DNA of 54,309 nt from Sphingomonas sp. GC_Shp_5. Its GTDB lineage: Bacteria; Pseudomonadota; Alphaproteobacteria; Sphingomonadales; Sphingomonadaceae. The notes beneath the pieces were generated by a model. The model was not told where the DNA came from. It was given only the letters and a program-made list of their open reading frames with translations, and made no database searches. Positions 29,048 to 37,463 of this stretch are shown here, piece by piece (position 1 is the stretch's first letter; every line of letters starts with the position of its first letter). Location: NCBI RefSeq assembly GCF_026540855.1, contig NZ_JALNUP010000026.1:1-54309 (forward strand). Direction: 5' to 3'. The translations under genes and the position numbers were made by a program.

Positions 29048-32017
29048 TCAATATTTGAAGTTCGCGCCGATCCGGAACGCCCGGCCGACCGCGCCCGCCT
29101 GGGTGTAGGTCGGGTTGTAGTTCACCGCGGCGTAGTTGCCCGCATTGAGCGGCGCCTTGGCGTCGAACAGGTTCGCGACGTTGAAGTAGATCGAGAACTT
29201 GTCGTTGACGTCGACGTTGCCGTGCAGGTCGACGTCGATGAAGTGCTTGACGTGGCAGTTGAAGTCGCCGTCGCCATAGGTGCTGCCGTCGGCGCAGGTG
29301 GTGGCATTATAGGCGTCGTAGGCGACCGCCTTGTAGCCCGAGGTGTAATAGGCCGTTGCGGTAAGCTGGGTCTTGCCGATCGCGACGCTGTTCTGCCAGT
29401 TGCCGCGCCACGCCGGCGTCCCGGCGCCCGACGAGGTGACGTACGGCGCCTGGGTGCCGACGAAGTCGACATAGGGATCGCCCACGGCATCCTGGAAATA
29501 GTAATGCAGGATCTTGGTCGCTTCGGCACGGCTCAGGAAGTGGACGTTGTCGGCGAGCTTGGTCTGGACCTGCGCGGCGAAATCGAGGCCCGAGGTCTTG
29601 AGGCCCCCGGCGTTGGCGAACGGCCCGTTGACGTAGAGCACGCGCCGCGCCGCGGTGGGGTTGTCGGGATCGACCGAATCCAGCGTGACACTGTAGCCGG
29701 TCGGAAGCGTGGTGCCGGCATAATAATCCGCCAGCGCGACGCCGGAGAGCGGCGCGGCGGTGATCACCCGGGTCTTCTTGATGTTGTAGTAATCGACGGT
29801 GAAGCTCAGCCACCGGGTCGGCTGCACCACCGTGCCCGCGGTGAAGCTGGTCGACAGCTCGGGCTTGAGGTTCGGGTTGCCGGTGGTGTTGGTGCCCAGC
29901 GAATAAGCCTGGTTGTAGGCCGAGCCGCCCGAGCAGCTGCCGTCCCCGGCCACCGTCGCGCCGTGCAGCGCCTGGAACGAGCAGGGCGTCGTGGTCGAGG
30001 TATAGCCGATCACCGCCCCGGAGGTTTCGGCGAAGCTCGGCGCACGGAAGCCCTTGGAGAAGGTGCCCCGGAACGCGATCTGCTGGATAGGGGTGAACTT
30101 GGCGCCGATCTTGGGCGAGAAGTGGCTGTAGCCCTCGCTGTAATGATCGTAGCGGCCCGAGGCATCGATCTCGAGCTGCTTGAAGATCGGCGCGCTGACT
30201 TCGAAGTAGCTCGATTCCACCCAATGATGGCCCTTGGCGGTGAAGGCGTTGAGCCCCAGCGTTGCCTCGTCCGCGTTCTGGTTGGGATCGTCGACCGCTT
30301 CGTAGCGGACCGAGCCGCCGACGCCGAGCTGCAGCGCGCCACCCGGCAGGTTGAACAGCGACTTGGTGATCACGCCCTGGATCATGTCCTGATCACTGGT
30401 CGCGGTGCTGCGGATGGTCGGCGACAAGGCCGAGCGCACCGCTGCCGAATTCTGCGTGGGATCGACGAAATTGTAGGTGCCGGTGTTGATCGCATCTTCG
30501 AGCGCGGCGAGGTTGATGTAGCCGTTCTCGGTCATGTCGAGCCACGAATGCGCGGCGGTGGCGTCGACCGAATAGCCCCAGCCGTTGCCGAACTTGCCGT
30601 CGATTCCGGTCGCGGCGCGCACCACGTGGTTCTTATATTCGCTGCTCGCGGGGATGTCGCCGAACAGATAATAGATCGCCGCGGGCTCGCCGTTGGCGGC
30701 ATAGGGATCGTTCGGGTTGAGCGCGCCGCTGGTCAGCGTCGCCGGCAGCACGATGTTCCGGGTGTAGATCGGGTTGCTCGAGCGGATCGTGTTCGGCGTA
30801 CCGGTCGTCTTGACGTCGTTCTGATAATAGGACGCCATCAGATACGCTTGCGCATCCGGGTTGATCTGCCAGGTGCCATGCGCGGTGACGCCCAAGCGAG
30901 TCTGCTCGGGCTGGATCTGCCCGTAATCGGCGGCAGTATTCTGTTCGCAGCCGGTGCCCGAGGCCCCGGTCACGGTGGTGGTCGTGCCGGCGCAGCCAGC
31001 CGGATTGAGCACCTGCCACGGTCCGCTGGTGATGCCGGTGCCCGAGAGCACGTCGCCCGCGGTCAGCTGCGTCGTCGGTGCGACGATCGCGCTGGTCGTC
31101 GCGCCGGGGACGGCCGAACCGGCATTGTTGTTGAGCCCGCCGATCGAGGTCAGGTCGTTGGTATTGTACGGGAAGCCGCGGCCCTTGTTGTAGATCGCGC
31201 TGTCGTGCTGATACTCGCCCGAGATGTAGACATTGTAGCCGTCCTCGTTGAGATGGCCGTGGCCGATGGTCAGCGTGCCGCGCTGCTCGCCGCCGTCGCC
31301 GCGCTGGGTCACGCCGCCCTCCACCGAACCCTGGATGCCGGTGATTTCCTTCTTCATGATGATGTTGACCACACCACCGATCGCGTCCGCACCATAGCTC
31401 GACGAGGCGCCATCCTTGAGCACCTCGACCCGGTCGACGATCGCATCGGGAATGGTGTTGAGGTCGACGAACGCGCGCTGGCCGTCGTCGGCGAGCGGAT
31501 AGTTGGCGGTGCGCAGCCCGTCGATCAGGGTCAGCGTCGAGTTCACCGTCAGGCCACGCAGCGACACCGCCGACGAGCCGGCACCAAAGCCGTTGGTGAA
31601 GGAGGTCGGGATCGAGCCCGAGCTGTCCGCCGAGATCGAGCGCACCGCGTCGGAGACGTTGTTGAGGCCGGCGCGGGCTAGCGTGTCGGCGCTGAGCACG
31701 GTGATCGGCGACGGGGTCTCGGTGTCGGTGCGGCGGAACAGCGTGCCGGTGACGACGATGTCGCTGCCGCCGGTCGCAGGTGTCGCTGCCGAGCTCGGCG
31801 CGGCCGAGGCGGCAGTCGCGCCCTGGGTGTCGTTGACGGCTTCGCTGGTGTCGGGCTGCACGCCGGCGGTGCCGGTCACGGCCGGCTGGGCCTGGCCGGC
31901 GACGTCCTGGGCGGCGGCGGGCGAGGCGATCACGATGCCGGCGCCGACCAGCGCAAGCGCGCAGCGAGCGGAGCCGAGGAGCAGGGCTTTACGCGTGAAC
32001 GGGAAACTGGTGGTCAA
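29048..32017 (-). CDS. TonB-dependent receptor, large type (sugar-locus associated)
   Basis: A 989-residue outer-membrane receptor. The signal peptide runs to the A-S-P-A-A-A-Q cleavage site. A Ser/Ala/Thr-rich spacer leads to SDIVVTGTLFRR, then the plug (AVSLRGLTVNSTLTLIDGLR; VEVLKDGASSSYGADAIGG), and a long barrel ending GAVGRAFRIGANFKY with the expected terminal aromatic. No ATG is well placed. TTG 32017 is preferred because AAGGA is 7 nt upstream; an ATG at 32059 lacks a site. It converges with the sugar operon (48 bp apart) and may import the oligosaccharide that the hydrolase acts on. Large receptors of this type are frequent in polysaccharide loci. Confidence 0.9.
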   Translation of the reverse strand: MTTSFPFTRKALLLGSARCALALVGAGIVIASPAAAQDVAGQAQPAVTGTAGVQPDTSEAVNDTQGATAASAAPSSAATPATGGSDIVVTGTLFRRTDTETPSPITVLSADTLARAGLNNVSDAVRSISADSSGSIPTSFTNGFGAGSSAVSLRGLTVNSTLTLIDGLRTANYPLADDGQRAFVDLNTIPDAIVDRVEVLKDGASSSYGADAIGGVVNIIMKKEITGIQGSVEGGVTQRGDGGEQRGTLTIGHGHLNEDGYNVYISGEYQHDSAIYNKGRGFPYNTNDLTSIGGLNNNAGSAVPGATTSAIVAPTTQLTAGDVLSGTGITSGPWQVLNPAGCAGTTTTVTGASGTGCEQNTAADYGQIQPEQTRLGVTAHGTWQINPDAQAYLMASYYQNDVKTTGTPNTIRSSNPIYTRNIVLPATLTSGALNPNDPYAANGEPAAIYYLFGDIPASSEYKNHVVRAATGIDGKFGNGWGYSVDATAAHSWLDMTENGYINLAALEDAINTGTYNFVDPTQNSAAVRSALSPTIRSTATSDQDMIQGVITKSLFNLPGGALQLGVGGSVRYEAVDDPNQNADEATLGLNAFTAKGHHWVESSYFEVSAPIFKQLEIDASGRYDHYSEGYSHFSPKIGAKFTPIQQIAFRGTFSKGFRAPSFAETSGAVIGYTSTTTPCSFQALHGATVAGDGSCSGGSAYNQAYSLGTNTTGNPNLKPELSTSFTAGTVVQPTRWLSFTVDYYNIKKTRVITAAPLSGVALADYYAGTTLPTGYSVTLDSVDPDNPTAARRVLYVNGPFANAGGLKTSGLDFAAQVQTKLADNVHFLSRAEATKILHYYFQDAVGDPYVDFVGTQAPYVTSSGAGTPAWRGNWQNSVAIGKTQLTATAYYTSGYKAVAYDAYNATTCADGSTYGDGDFNCHVKHFIDVDLHGNVDVNDKFSIYFNVANLFDAKAPLNAGNYAAVNYNPTYTQAGAVGRAFRIGANFKY

Positions 32018-32069
32018 AGCAAGCGTCCTTACTGGGGATCGTCGATCCCGGATAATCATGCAGGGCTTC

Positions 32070-32150
32070 GCGCAACTTTCCGGGCTTCCGGCTTTGGAGC
32101 AGCGCGTGGCGGCGGCGATTAACCTTGAGGATCACGCTGTAAAGTTGCGC
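32070..32150 (-). promoter_or_regulatory. Long-spaced inverted repeat upstream of the TonB receptor
   Basis: GCGCAACTTT (32070-32079) and AAAGTTGCGC (32141-32150) form a perfect 10-bp inverted repeat 71 bp apart, centre to centre. It lies 53-133 bp upstream of the receptor start. It could be two operator sites for a looping repressor or the base of an RNA stem in the leader. Confidence 0.4.
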
Positions 32151-32330
32151 TTTTCTGGCCTGACATGATTGCGCAGGGGTGTCGCAAATGCGGCACTGTT
32201 CATGTCCTAAATGTAACAAGCCCGTACTACCGCCGGTGCTTGAGAGACGCGCTTTGCCGAGGCCCCGCCCCACCCCGTTATCCCTGCTGAAGCTGGATCT
32301 TCCGCAGGTGAAGGACAGGAGCCGCCAACG

Positions 32331-32350
32331 ACCCCAGCTCTCGCTGGGGT
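32331..32350. repeat. REP-like extragenic hairpin, copy 2
   Basis: Perfect 8-bp stem ACCCCAGC / GCTGGGGT around TCTC, the same stem as at 22-41. The preceding CAGGAGCCGCC matches the degenerate copy near 1400. Confidence 0.6.
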
Positions 32351-32492
32351 GATGCGCAGGGGAGCGGCGTACCGAACGAACGCGACGAGACAATGCCGAA
32401 ATCATCTTACGCGGCCCGGGTGGACGGGGCGGCCAATGCGAACCCGAGCCACGTTAAGCCGCGTAATAACCCGTCACGATGCTCCCCGGCGG

Positions 32493-33659
32493 CTAGTCGT
32501 CGATGCCGAAGTTCAACCCGCGCGACACACTGGGGTCGACCACCGCGATCAGCAGATAGGCGAAGAACTGGCGCACCCGCTGCCATGGGCCGATATGCGC
32601 CTTGTACCAGGCGCGGGTGATCGGCTCCGAGCGGGCGATCTCGCCATCGACATAGCTGCGGACGTGGGTGGCGAAGGCCGCGTCCTCGATCCGCAGCATC
32701 AGCTCTAGGTTGATGAACAGGCTGCGCATGTCGAGGTTTGCCGAGCCGATGTGCACCGCATCGTCGATCACGTAGAGCTTGGTGTGGAGCTTGGTCGGCT
32801 GATATTCGAACAGCGCCACGCCCTTGCGCAGCAGGCCGGCGTAGGTGAAGCGCGCCGCGGCGATGGTGGCGTTGTTGTCGGATTTGGCGGCGGTGACGAT
32901 CCGCACCGCGGCCTGGCGCCGCCCGGCCCGGTCGAGCCGCCGCAGCATTGTCGGCGATGGCGTGAAATAGGCCGCGATTACGTCGATCTTGGCCGCGTGG
33001 CGCATGTCGGCGCGCACCGCGCGCGCCCAGGGCGACAATCGCCGGGTCGGCCCGCCGATCAGCCAGCGCATCGGCCCCTCGCGCTCGCTCCACCGCGACA
33101 GCGCCTTGTTGAGGTGGCGCAGCTTGCCGCCGGGCTGGCGCACCCATTCGTGCAGCGCGTCGAAATAGCCGGCGAGCTTGGCCGCTTGGGATCCTTCCAC
33201 CAGCAGCCCAAGGTCGCGCCACGCCTGCTCGGCGACCGTGCCGAAATAATCGTCCTCGACGTTGAACCCGCCGACGATGATCCGTGGGTTCTCGTCCGCG
33301 TCGGCGAGCGCGAGCTTCTGGTGGTTGCGCAGCAGGTAGCGTCGCCCCACCCGTGGCGAGAAGCGGCATACCGAGCCGCCGGCCGCCTGCAGTGGCGAGA
33401 AAAAGTGTTCGTCGACGTCGCTGCCGAAGCCGTCGACGATCACCGCCACCGTCACCCCGCGCTGCGCCGCCGCGGTCAGCGCATCGTTGACCTTCCGCCC
33501 GGTCTCGTCGTCGGCATAGATGTAATAGAGGATGCGCAGCGAATGGCGGGCGTCCGCAATCAGGTCGAGCAGCGCCTGCAACCGCCGCGGCCCGGTGTCG
33601 AGCAGGGTCAGCCGGTTGTCGGCGACGGTGAAGCTGGGCTGGGAGGCGGGCTCGGGCAC
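32493..33659 (-). CDS. Phospholipase D-superfamily phosphatidyltransferase (cardiolipin synthase-like)
   Basis: A 388-residue protein with two HKD active-site motifs: HQKLALAD then RIIVGGFN (about residues 116-135), and HTKLYVIDDAVHIGSANLDM (about 290-310). The H-x-K-x4-D pattern is complete in both, and the spacing fits cardiolipin synthases of the ClsB/C kind without N-terminal membrane spans. It would join two phosphatidylglycerols, or phosphatidylglycerol with another lipid, to form cardiolipin. It is a single minus-strand gene, divergent from rpoZ, with starts 132 bp apart. Confidence 0.86.
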   Translation of the reverse strand: MPEPASQPSFTVADNRLTLLDTGPRRLQALLDLIADARHSLRILYYIYADDETGRKVNDALTAAAQRGVTVAVIVDGFGSDVDEHFFSPLQAAGGSVCRFSPRVGRRYLLRNHQKLALADADENPRIIVGGFNVEDDYFGTVAEQAWRDLGLLVEGSQAAKLAGYFDALHEWVRQPGGKLRHLNKALSRWSEREGPMRWLIGGPTRRLSPWARAVRADMRHAAKIDVIAAYFTPSPTMLRRLDRAGRRQAAVRIVTAAKSDNNATIAAARFTYAGLLRKGVALFEYQPTKLHTKLYVIDDAVHIGSANLDMRSLFINLELMLRIEDAAFATHVRSYVDGEIARSEPITRAWYKAHIGPWQRVRQFFAYLLIAVVDPSVSRGLNFGIDD

Positions 33660-33721
33660 GCGGGGGTGATGGCCGCAACCGGCGCGCGCAACAAGGCCGT
33701 ATCGACCTGCCTGCCGCTTCC

Positions 33722-33750
33722 TTGACTTGGCCGCGCCGAGCGCCTAACCG
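33722..33750 (+). promoter_or_regulatory. Putative sigma-70-type promoter of rpoZ
   Basis: TTGACT, a 17-bp spacer, then TAACCG, ending 41 bp before the rpoZ ATG. The -35 is close to consensus and the -10 is weak, as is usual in high-GC alphaproteobacteria. Confidence 0.5.
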
Positions 33751-33791
33751 TCGCGACTTCATTTCATCGGTATTTGCGAAGGAAAGCGTCC

Positions 33792-34136
33792 ATGGCGCGC
33801 GTCACCGTCGAGGATTGCGTCGACAAGGTCTCCAACCGCTTCGATCTGGTGCTGTTCGCGGCGCAGCGCGCCCGCCAGATTTCCGGCGGTGCCGAACTCC
33901 TGCTCGATCGCGATCGTGACAAGAACCCGGTCGTTGCGCTGCGCGAGATCGCCGACGAGCTGGTCCGTCCCGATCAGCTCGAGGAATCGGTCATCAACAG
34001 TCTGCAAAAGGTCCAGCAGGACGACGAGGACGAGGCCGATGCCGTCGGCTCGCTGTCCGCCTCGGCCGAGGCGCTCCGCCTCACCGCCGCGGCGCCGCCG
34101 CGCAACCAGAACCTGGGCGCCGATTACGACGGCTAA
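33792..34136 (+). CDS. rpoZ: RNA polymerase omega subunit
   Basis: A 114-residue omega subunit, which folds along the beta-prime C-terminus and aids RNA polymerase assembly; in many bacteria it forms part of a ppGpp site. The N-terminus [20 protein letters not shown] is diagnostic, and [19 protein letters not shown] continues the conserved core. The C-terminal half is acidic, then Ala-rich. AAGGAAAG precedes the ATG at 33792. It is not followed by spoT, the common neighbour elsewhere; here it ends in a strong terminator. Confidence 0.96.
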   Translation: MARVTVEDCVDKVSNRFDLVLFAAQRARQISGGAELLLDRDRDKNPVVALREIADELVRPDQLEESVINSLQKVQQDDEDEADAVGSLSASAEALRLTAAAPPRNQNLGADYDG

Positions 34137-34157
34137 GCCATTGTAATCTGGTACTTA

Positions 34158-34191
34158 AAAGGGCCGTGGCAGCAATGCCGCGGCCCTTTTT
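34158..34191. terminator. Rho-independent terminator shared by rpoZ and rlmE
   Basis: A 13-bp stem AAAGGGCCGTGGC / GCCGCGGCCCTTT with one G-T pair and a 6-nt loop is followed by a T-run on the plus strand. An A-run on the left gives a T-run on the minus strand. It sits between the convergent rpoZ and rlmE genes and so can serve both. Confidence 0.85.
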
Positions 34192-34222
34192 GCGTGTGGC
34201 GATATGCGTGACGTTAGTGAAG

Positions 34223-34900
34223 TTAGGCGGGCTCGTCGCGCCGCCCCTTGAACCCTTGCGCGACCACGAACCACTCCACCGATCCCTTGCGGCTCGATGG
34301 CGGCTTGGCGTGCTTCACCGTCGTGAAGTTGCGCTTCATCTCGGCAACCAGCTGCGAATCGGCCCCCCCGGCGAACACCTTGGAGACGAAGGTCCCGCCT
34401 GGTTCGAGCACGTCGCAGGCAAAGGCGAGCGCGGTCTCGACCAGCGCCATGGTGCGCAGCGCGTCGGTCTGCGGATGGCCAACGGTGTTGGCGGCCATGT
34501 CGGAGAGGACGAGGTCGGGCGCGCCGCCTAGTGCCTCGATCAGCTTGGCCGGCGCGGCATCGTCCATGAAGTCCATCTGGAAGATGGTGACGCCGTCGAT
34601 CGGGTCGACGGGCAGCAGGTCGATGCCGACCACGGCGGCCTTGGGCAGCCGGCGCTTGATCACCTGGCTCCACCCCCCCGGCGCGATGCCGAGGTCGACC
34701 ACGCGCTTGGCGCCGCGGATCAGCGCAAAGCGCTCGTCGAGCTCGATCAATTTGTAGGCGGCGCGGCTGCGATAGCCCTCCGCCCGCGCGCGGCGGACAT
34801 AGGGGTCGTTGAGCTGGCGCTCCAGCCAGCGGGTCGATTGTGCGGTGCGCCCCCGCGCCGTCTTCACCCGCGTCCGCAGGCCGCCACCGTCCCGGCTCAT
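34223..34900 (-). CDS. rlmE: 23S rRNA (uridine-2'-O-)-methyltransferase
   Basis: RlmE (FtsJ/RrmJ) methylates U2552 in the A-loop of 23S rRNA of the assembled 50S subunit. The K-D-K-E tetrad is visible: Lys in SRAAYKLIELDE, Asp in VLSDMAANTVGHPQTDALR, Lys in GGTFVSKVF, and Glu in GSVEWFVV. RVVDLGIAPGGWSQVI is the SAM loop. The start at ATG 34900 (MSRDGGG) is preferred, giving 225 residues; an in-frame GTG at 34927 would overlap the upstream phosphatase gene by 14 nt. Cotranscription with the Ppx/GppA gene is likely. The C-terminus meets the shared terminator. Confidence 0.93.
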   Translation of the reverse strand: MSRDGGGLRTRVKTARGRTAQSTRWLERQLNDPYVRRARAEGYRSRAAYKLIELDERFALIRGAKRVVDLGIAPGGWSQVIKRRLPKAAVVGIDLLPVDPIDGVTIFQMDFMDDAAPAKLIEALGGAPDLVLSDMAANTVGHPQTDALRTMALVETALAFACDVLEPGGTFVSKVFAGGADSQLVAEMKRNFTTVKHAKPPSSRKGSVEWFVVAQGFKGRRDEPA

Positions 34901-34913
34901 ATCATCGTCCCGT

Positions 34914-35957
34914 TCATGGCCGCGCACTTCCCATCAATCGTCGCAAGATGCCCTCGCGGATGCCGCGATCGGCGATGCCCAGCCGCTCGGCGGGCCACAG
35001 GTCGAGAATCGTCTCGAGGATCGCACAGCCGGCGACCACCAGGTCGGCGCGCTCGGTGCCGATACAGGCGAGCTGCGCGCGCTCGCGGATCGACATGGAG
35101 GAGAGGTCGGTGCTGATCTGACGCATCGCCCTGGCCGGCACGATCAGCCCGTCGACCTGAGCACGGTCGTAATGGCTGAGCCCCAGGTGGACGCTGCCGA
35201 GCGTCGTCACCGTGCCGCTGGTGCCGAGCAGCCGCGGCCGCCGCACCTTCTTGGGCAGGCGGCTGGCGAAGTCGGCGAAGCTGTCCGCCACCATCGAGCG
35301 CATCCGTGCATAGGAGGCGAGCCGCTCCTCCGGGCTTTCGCCACCGCCGGCGCTCTCGGTCAGCGACACCACACCCCATGGCGCCGAATGCCAGTCGAGC
35401 ACCCGCGGCATCGCGTCGCGCGGCGTGTCGATCAGCACCAATTCGGTCGAGCCGCCGCCGATGTCGAACACCAGCGCCGGATCGTCGCCCGGCTCGATCA
35501 GCGCGTGGCAGCCGAGCACCGCTAGCCGTGCCTCTTCCTCGGCCGAGATGATGTCGAGGTGGATGCCGGTCTCCTCATAGGCGCGGGCGATGAACGCGGC
35601 GCCATTGCCGGCACGGCGGCACGCCTCGGTGGCGACCGAGCGGGCGAGGGTGACGTTGCGGCGCTTGAGCTTGTCCGCGCAGACCCGGAGTGCCGCGATG
35701 GTGCGCTCGATTGCGGCATCGCTGAGCTGGCCGGTCGCAGCGAGGCCTTCGCCGAGTCGCACGATCCGCGAAAAGGCATCGATCACCGCAAAGCCATCGC
35801 CCCGCGGCCGCGCGATCAGCAGCCGGCAATTGTTGGTGCCAAGATCCAGCGCGGCAAAGGCCTGCGCATCGGACCAGCGGCCACGCTGGGGCCGCAAGGG
35901 CGCCGGACGGGCAGGGCTCCCCTGCCGGTACGGCGTGCGGGCAGAACGATCCCCCAT
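34914..35957 (-). CDS. gppA: Ppx/GppA-family phosphatase
   Basis: A 347-residue member of the exopolyphosphatase/guanosine pentaphosphatase family in the actin-hexokinase-Hsp70 fold. FAALDLGTNNCRLLIA is the first phosphate-binding loop and LVFDIGGGSTELVLID the second. VATEACRRAGNGAAFI and GTSGTVTTLGSVHLG are further blocks. The length matches the short two-domain form, so a role in polyphosphate or pppGpp turnover is plausible but not separable from sequence. A basic, disordered N-terminus of about 30 residues precedes the fold. It is upstream of rlmE on the same strand with 13 bp between. Confidence 0.88.
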   Translation of the reverse strand: MGDRSARTPYRQGSPARPAPLRPQRGRWSDAQAFAALDLGTNNCRLLIARPRGDGFAVIDAFSRIVRLGEGLAATGQLSDAAIERTIAALRVCADKLKRRNVTLARSVATEACRRAGNGAAFIARAYEETGIHLDIISAEEEARLAVLGCHALIEPGDDPALVFDIGGGSTELVLIDTPRDAMPRVLDWHSAPWGVVSLTESAGGGESPEERLASYARMRSMVADSFADFASRLPKKVRRPRLLGTSGTVTTLGSVHLGLSHYDRAQVDGLIVPARAMRQISTDLSSMSIRERAQLACIGTERADLVVAGCAILETILDLWPAERLGIADRGIREGILRRLMGSARP

Positions 35958-36066
35958 AGCCGTGTTCTTTCTATTCTGTTCTGCCGCCGCGAGAAATTCC
36001 CGCTCGGTGCTTGTCCCCTAGGTAGCGCGCCACCAGCCCAACGGCAAGGGAAGCGGCAAAGCCCGG

Positions 36067-36095
36067 TTGACAGCCCCCGACGCCCCGCCTAGATG
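36067..36095 (+). promoter_or_regulatory. Promoter of tRNA-Gln
   Basis: TTGACA, 17 bp, TAGATG. This is a near-consensus sigma-70 promoter ending 13 bp before the tRNA, so transcription would start about 5 nt upstream of the mature 5' end. Confidence 0.75.
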
Positions 36096-36107
36096 CGCGC
36101 CTCCTGT

Positions 36108-36181
36108 TGCCCCGTCGTCTAAAGGTAAGACTACGGACTCTGACTCCGTTAATTGAGGTTCGAATCCTCACGGGGCATCCA
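36108..36181 (+). tRNA. tRNA-Gln(CTG)
   Basis: A 74-nt cloverleaf. Acceptor arms TGCCCCG / CGGGGCA pair perfectly. The anticodon stem ACGGA / TCCGT holds the loop CTCTGAC with anticodon CTG. The T-loop is GGTTCGAATCC and the CCA end is encoded (36179-36181). It is immediately followed by an integrase gene, and its 3' end is the probable attachment core. Confidence 0.95.
36154..36181. other. Probable attachment site at the tRNA-Gln 3' end
   Basis: The T-arm, acceptor strand and CCA of tRNA-Gln end 10 bp before the integrase stop, the standard layout for tRNA-targeting tyrosine recombinases. The exact core is inferred; I found no second copy of this 3' end up to the window edge, so the far end of the island should lie beyond 54309. 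Confidence 0.5.
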
Positions 36182-36191
36182 GGATGGGCGG

Positions 36192-37268
36192 TCATTCCGC
36201 AGTCTTTCCAGTAAGTTGGTTCGTTCCGCCGGCTAACCGATCAGAGCGGTTAGCCATGACCTTCTTCATTGCGGCGTCGGCGACCTCCGGTCTTGCGTCT
36301 GATCCGGCATAATGTCGGTACTCCTTCACCGTCTTGTGACCCGTGATTGCCATACCCTCTTCGTCGGTGCAGCCGGCCTCGCGGCATCGCCTGGCGGCAG
36401 CCTTGCGAAGCCCATGCGGCGAGCAGTGCGGAACGCCCGCAGCACGGCAGGCTTTTTTCATCATTCCGTAGAAGCCTTTTTCCGTGAACGGATCCCCGTC
36501 TTTCGTTTCGAGGAGGGTAGTCTTGCCAAGCGGTCCGGCATCGAGCGAAGCCTGCAGTAACTCGACCACGGGAATGTCCACCGCGTTGCTCGTCTTCCTT
36601 TGATCGAGACGGATGCGGCCGTCTGCGATCATCTCATGGGTCATAAGCCTCACGTCACCACTGCGCTGCGCACCATAGAGCAGTAGGTCGAAGGCAAGGC
36701 GTGGCTTGGTCCCTAGGGGGTAGTGGTTCTCGAAGGCGGTCAGTTCTTCCTCGGTCCAGCGATGGTACCCGCCCCCCGACGTCTTCGGCGGGCGCGTGTC
36801 ACTGATCGGGTCGAACCCAGCCGGAACAAGCTTTCCACGCCGTGCCACCCGCAGCAGCTGGGCGAGTAGCTTGCGGAGGCGAGCTGCTGCATGGGGCTTG
36901 TGCCGCATAGCCGTCATCAACCGCTGGATCCGGTCGGCATCAAATGCCTTGATCGAGACGTGCGCAAAGTCAGTCCGGAACCGTTCCAGGACCCCCCTGT
37001 AGACCGTCTGGGTCGCGGGCTTCAGATCGAGGAACGCATTGTCGCTGTAGTAGCGCGCGATGACGTCCCCGACACTGCCAGGGATAGCCGCGCGAAGAAC
37101 CACTGGCTCCGGATCGGCGTTGAGGCAGGCAGCATATTCCCGCTCGAAGGCCTTCGTTCCGTGCGGCGACTTGAACGAGTGATGAGGATAGCCCTTGCGG
37201 CGGAAGCGCCATCGGCGCTTGCCGTGGCGATCAACAAAGGGCGTGACGTAGAGGATCTTGCCCGTCAT
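36192..37268 (-). CDS. int: Tyrosine-type site-specific integrase
   Basis: A 358-residue phage/island integrase. The N-terminal arm-binding and core-binding regions (about 1-150) are followed by the catalytic domain. The first Arg is in YGAQRSGDVRLMT, HGLRKAAARRCREAG is the H-x-x-R motif, and GHKTVKEYRHYAGSD holds the second His and the nucleophilic Tyr. All active-site residues are present, so it should be functional. Its ATG overlaps the stop of the small gene 37265-37459 in an ATGA arrangement. Its stop lies 10 bp from the tRNA-Gln, the likely target. Confidence 0.94.
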   Translation of the reverse strand: MTGKILYVTPFVDRHGKRRWRFRRKGYPHHSFKSPHGTKAFEREYAACLNADPEPVVLRAAIPGSVGDVIARYYSDNAFLDLKPATQTVYRGVLERFRTDFAHVSIKAFDADRIQRLMTAMRHKPHAAARLRKLLAQLLRVARRGKLVPAGFDPISDTRPPKTSGGGYHRWTEEELTAFENHYPLGTKPRLAFDLLLYGAQRSGDVRLMTHEMIADGRIRLDQRKTSNAVDIPVVELLQASLDAGPLGKTTLLETKDGDPFTEKGFYGMMKKACRAAGVPHCSPHGLRKAAARRCREAGCTDEEGMAITGHKTVKEYRHYAGSDARPEVADAAMKKVMANRSDRLAGGTNQLTGKTAE

Positions 37269-37459
37269 TTCCGAGCAAACGCGTCTAGCTTGTCGTCAAT
37301 GTCGTCATCGAGGATCGCTGGGCGCGACGAACTCGGATGAAGCACGATGCTGCCGTCACGTAGCACGCGCACCTCTCCGACCTCTAGGCCAGAGGCGAGG
37401 GCGCCGCTGATGAGGCGTTTCACATCATCTTTGGTGAAGAGAGCTGCGCGCTTGGCCAT
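37265..37459 (-). CDS. Small integrase-linked protein, paralog A of an unnamed family
   Basis: A 64-residue protein coupled to the integrase by a 4-nt overlap. The sequence LFTKDDVKRLISGALASG then EVGEVRVLRDGSIVLHP predicts one helix followed by a beta-hairpin and an acidic tail (LDDDIDDKLDAF). It shares the pattern F-x-x-x-D-[VL]-x-R-[AL]-[VI]-x-G-A with proteins at 39552-39695 and 39679-39981. Position suggests a recombination directionality or accessory factor, but it lacks a classical excisionase HTH signature. GGAG lies 7 nt before the ATG at 37459; another ATG is directly upstream at 37462. Confidence 0.7.
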   Translation of the reverse strand: MAKRAALFTKDDVKRLISGALASGLEVGEVRVLRDGSIVLHPSSSRPAILDDDIDDKLDAFARK

Positions 37460-37463
37460 CATA

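Larger units (their letters stand above)
32018..32492. other. Gene-free region between the TonB receptor and the cardiolipin synthase
   Basis: A 475-bp stretch in which no reading frame looks coding. It contains the putative receptor promoter region with a long-range inverted repeat (32070-32150) and a REP-like hairpin (32331-32350). It should carry the receptor promoter on the minus strand; no clear -35/-10 pair could be chosen. Confidence 0.6.

Noticed and set aside
29009..31681. An 890-codon plus-strand frame over the second TonB receptor
   Set aside because: Its composition is that of an antisense frame, and the opposite strand shows a full signal peptide, plug and barrel.
36067..36095. 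Use of the tRNA promoter for the integrase
   Set aside because: The integrase is on the opposite strand and ends at the tRNA, so the promoter points against it.
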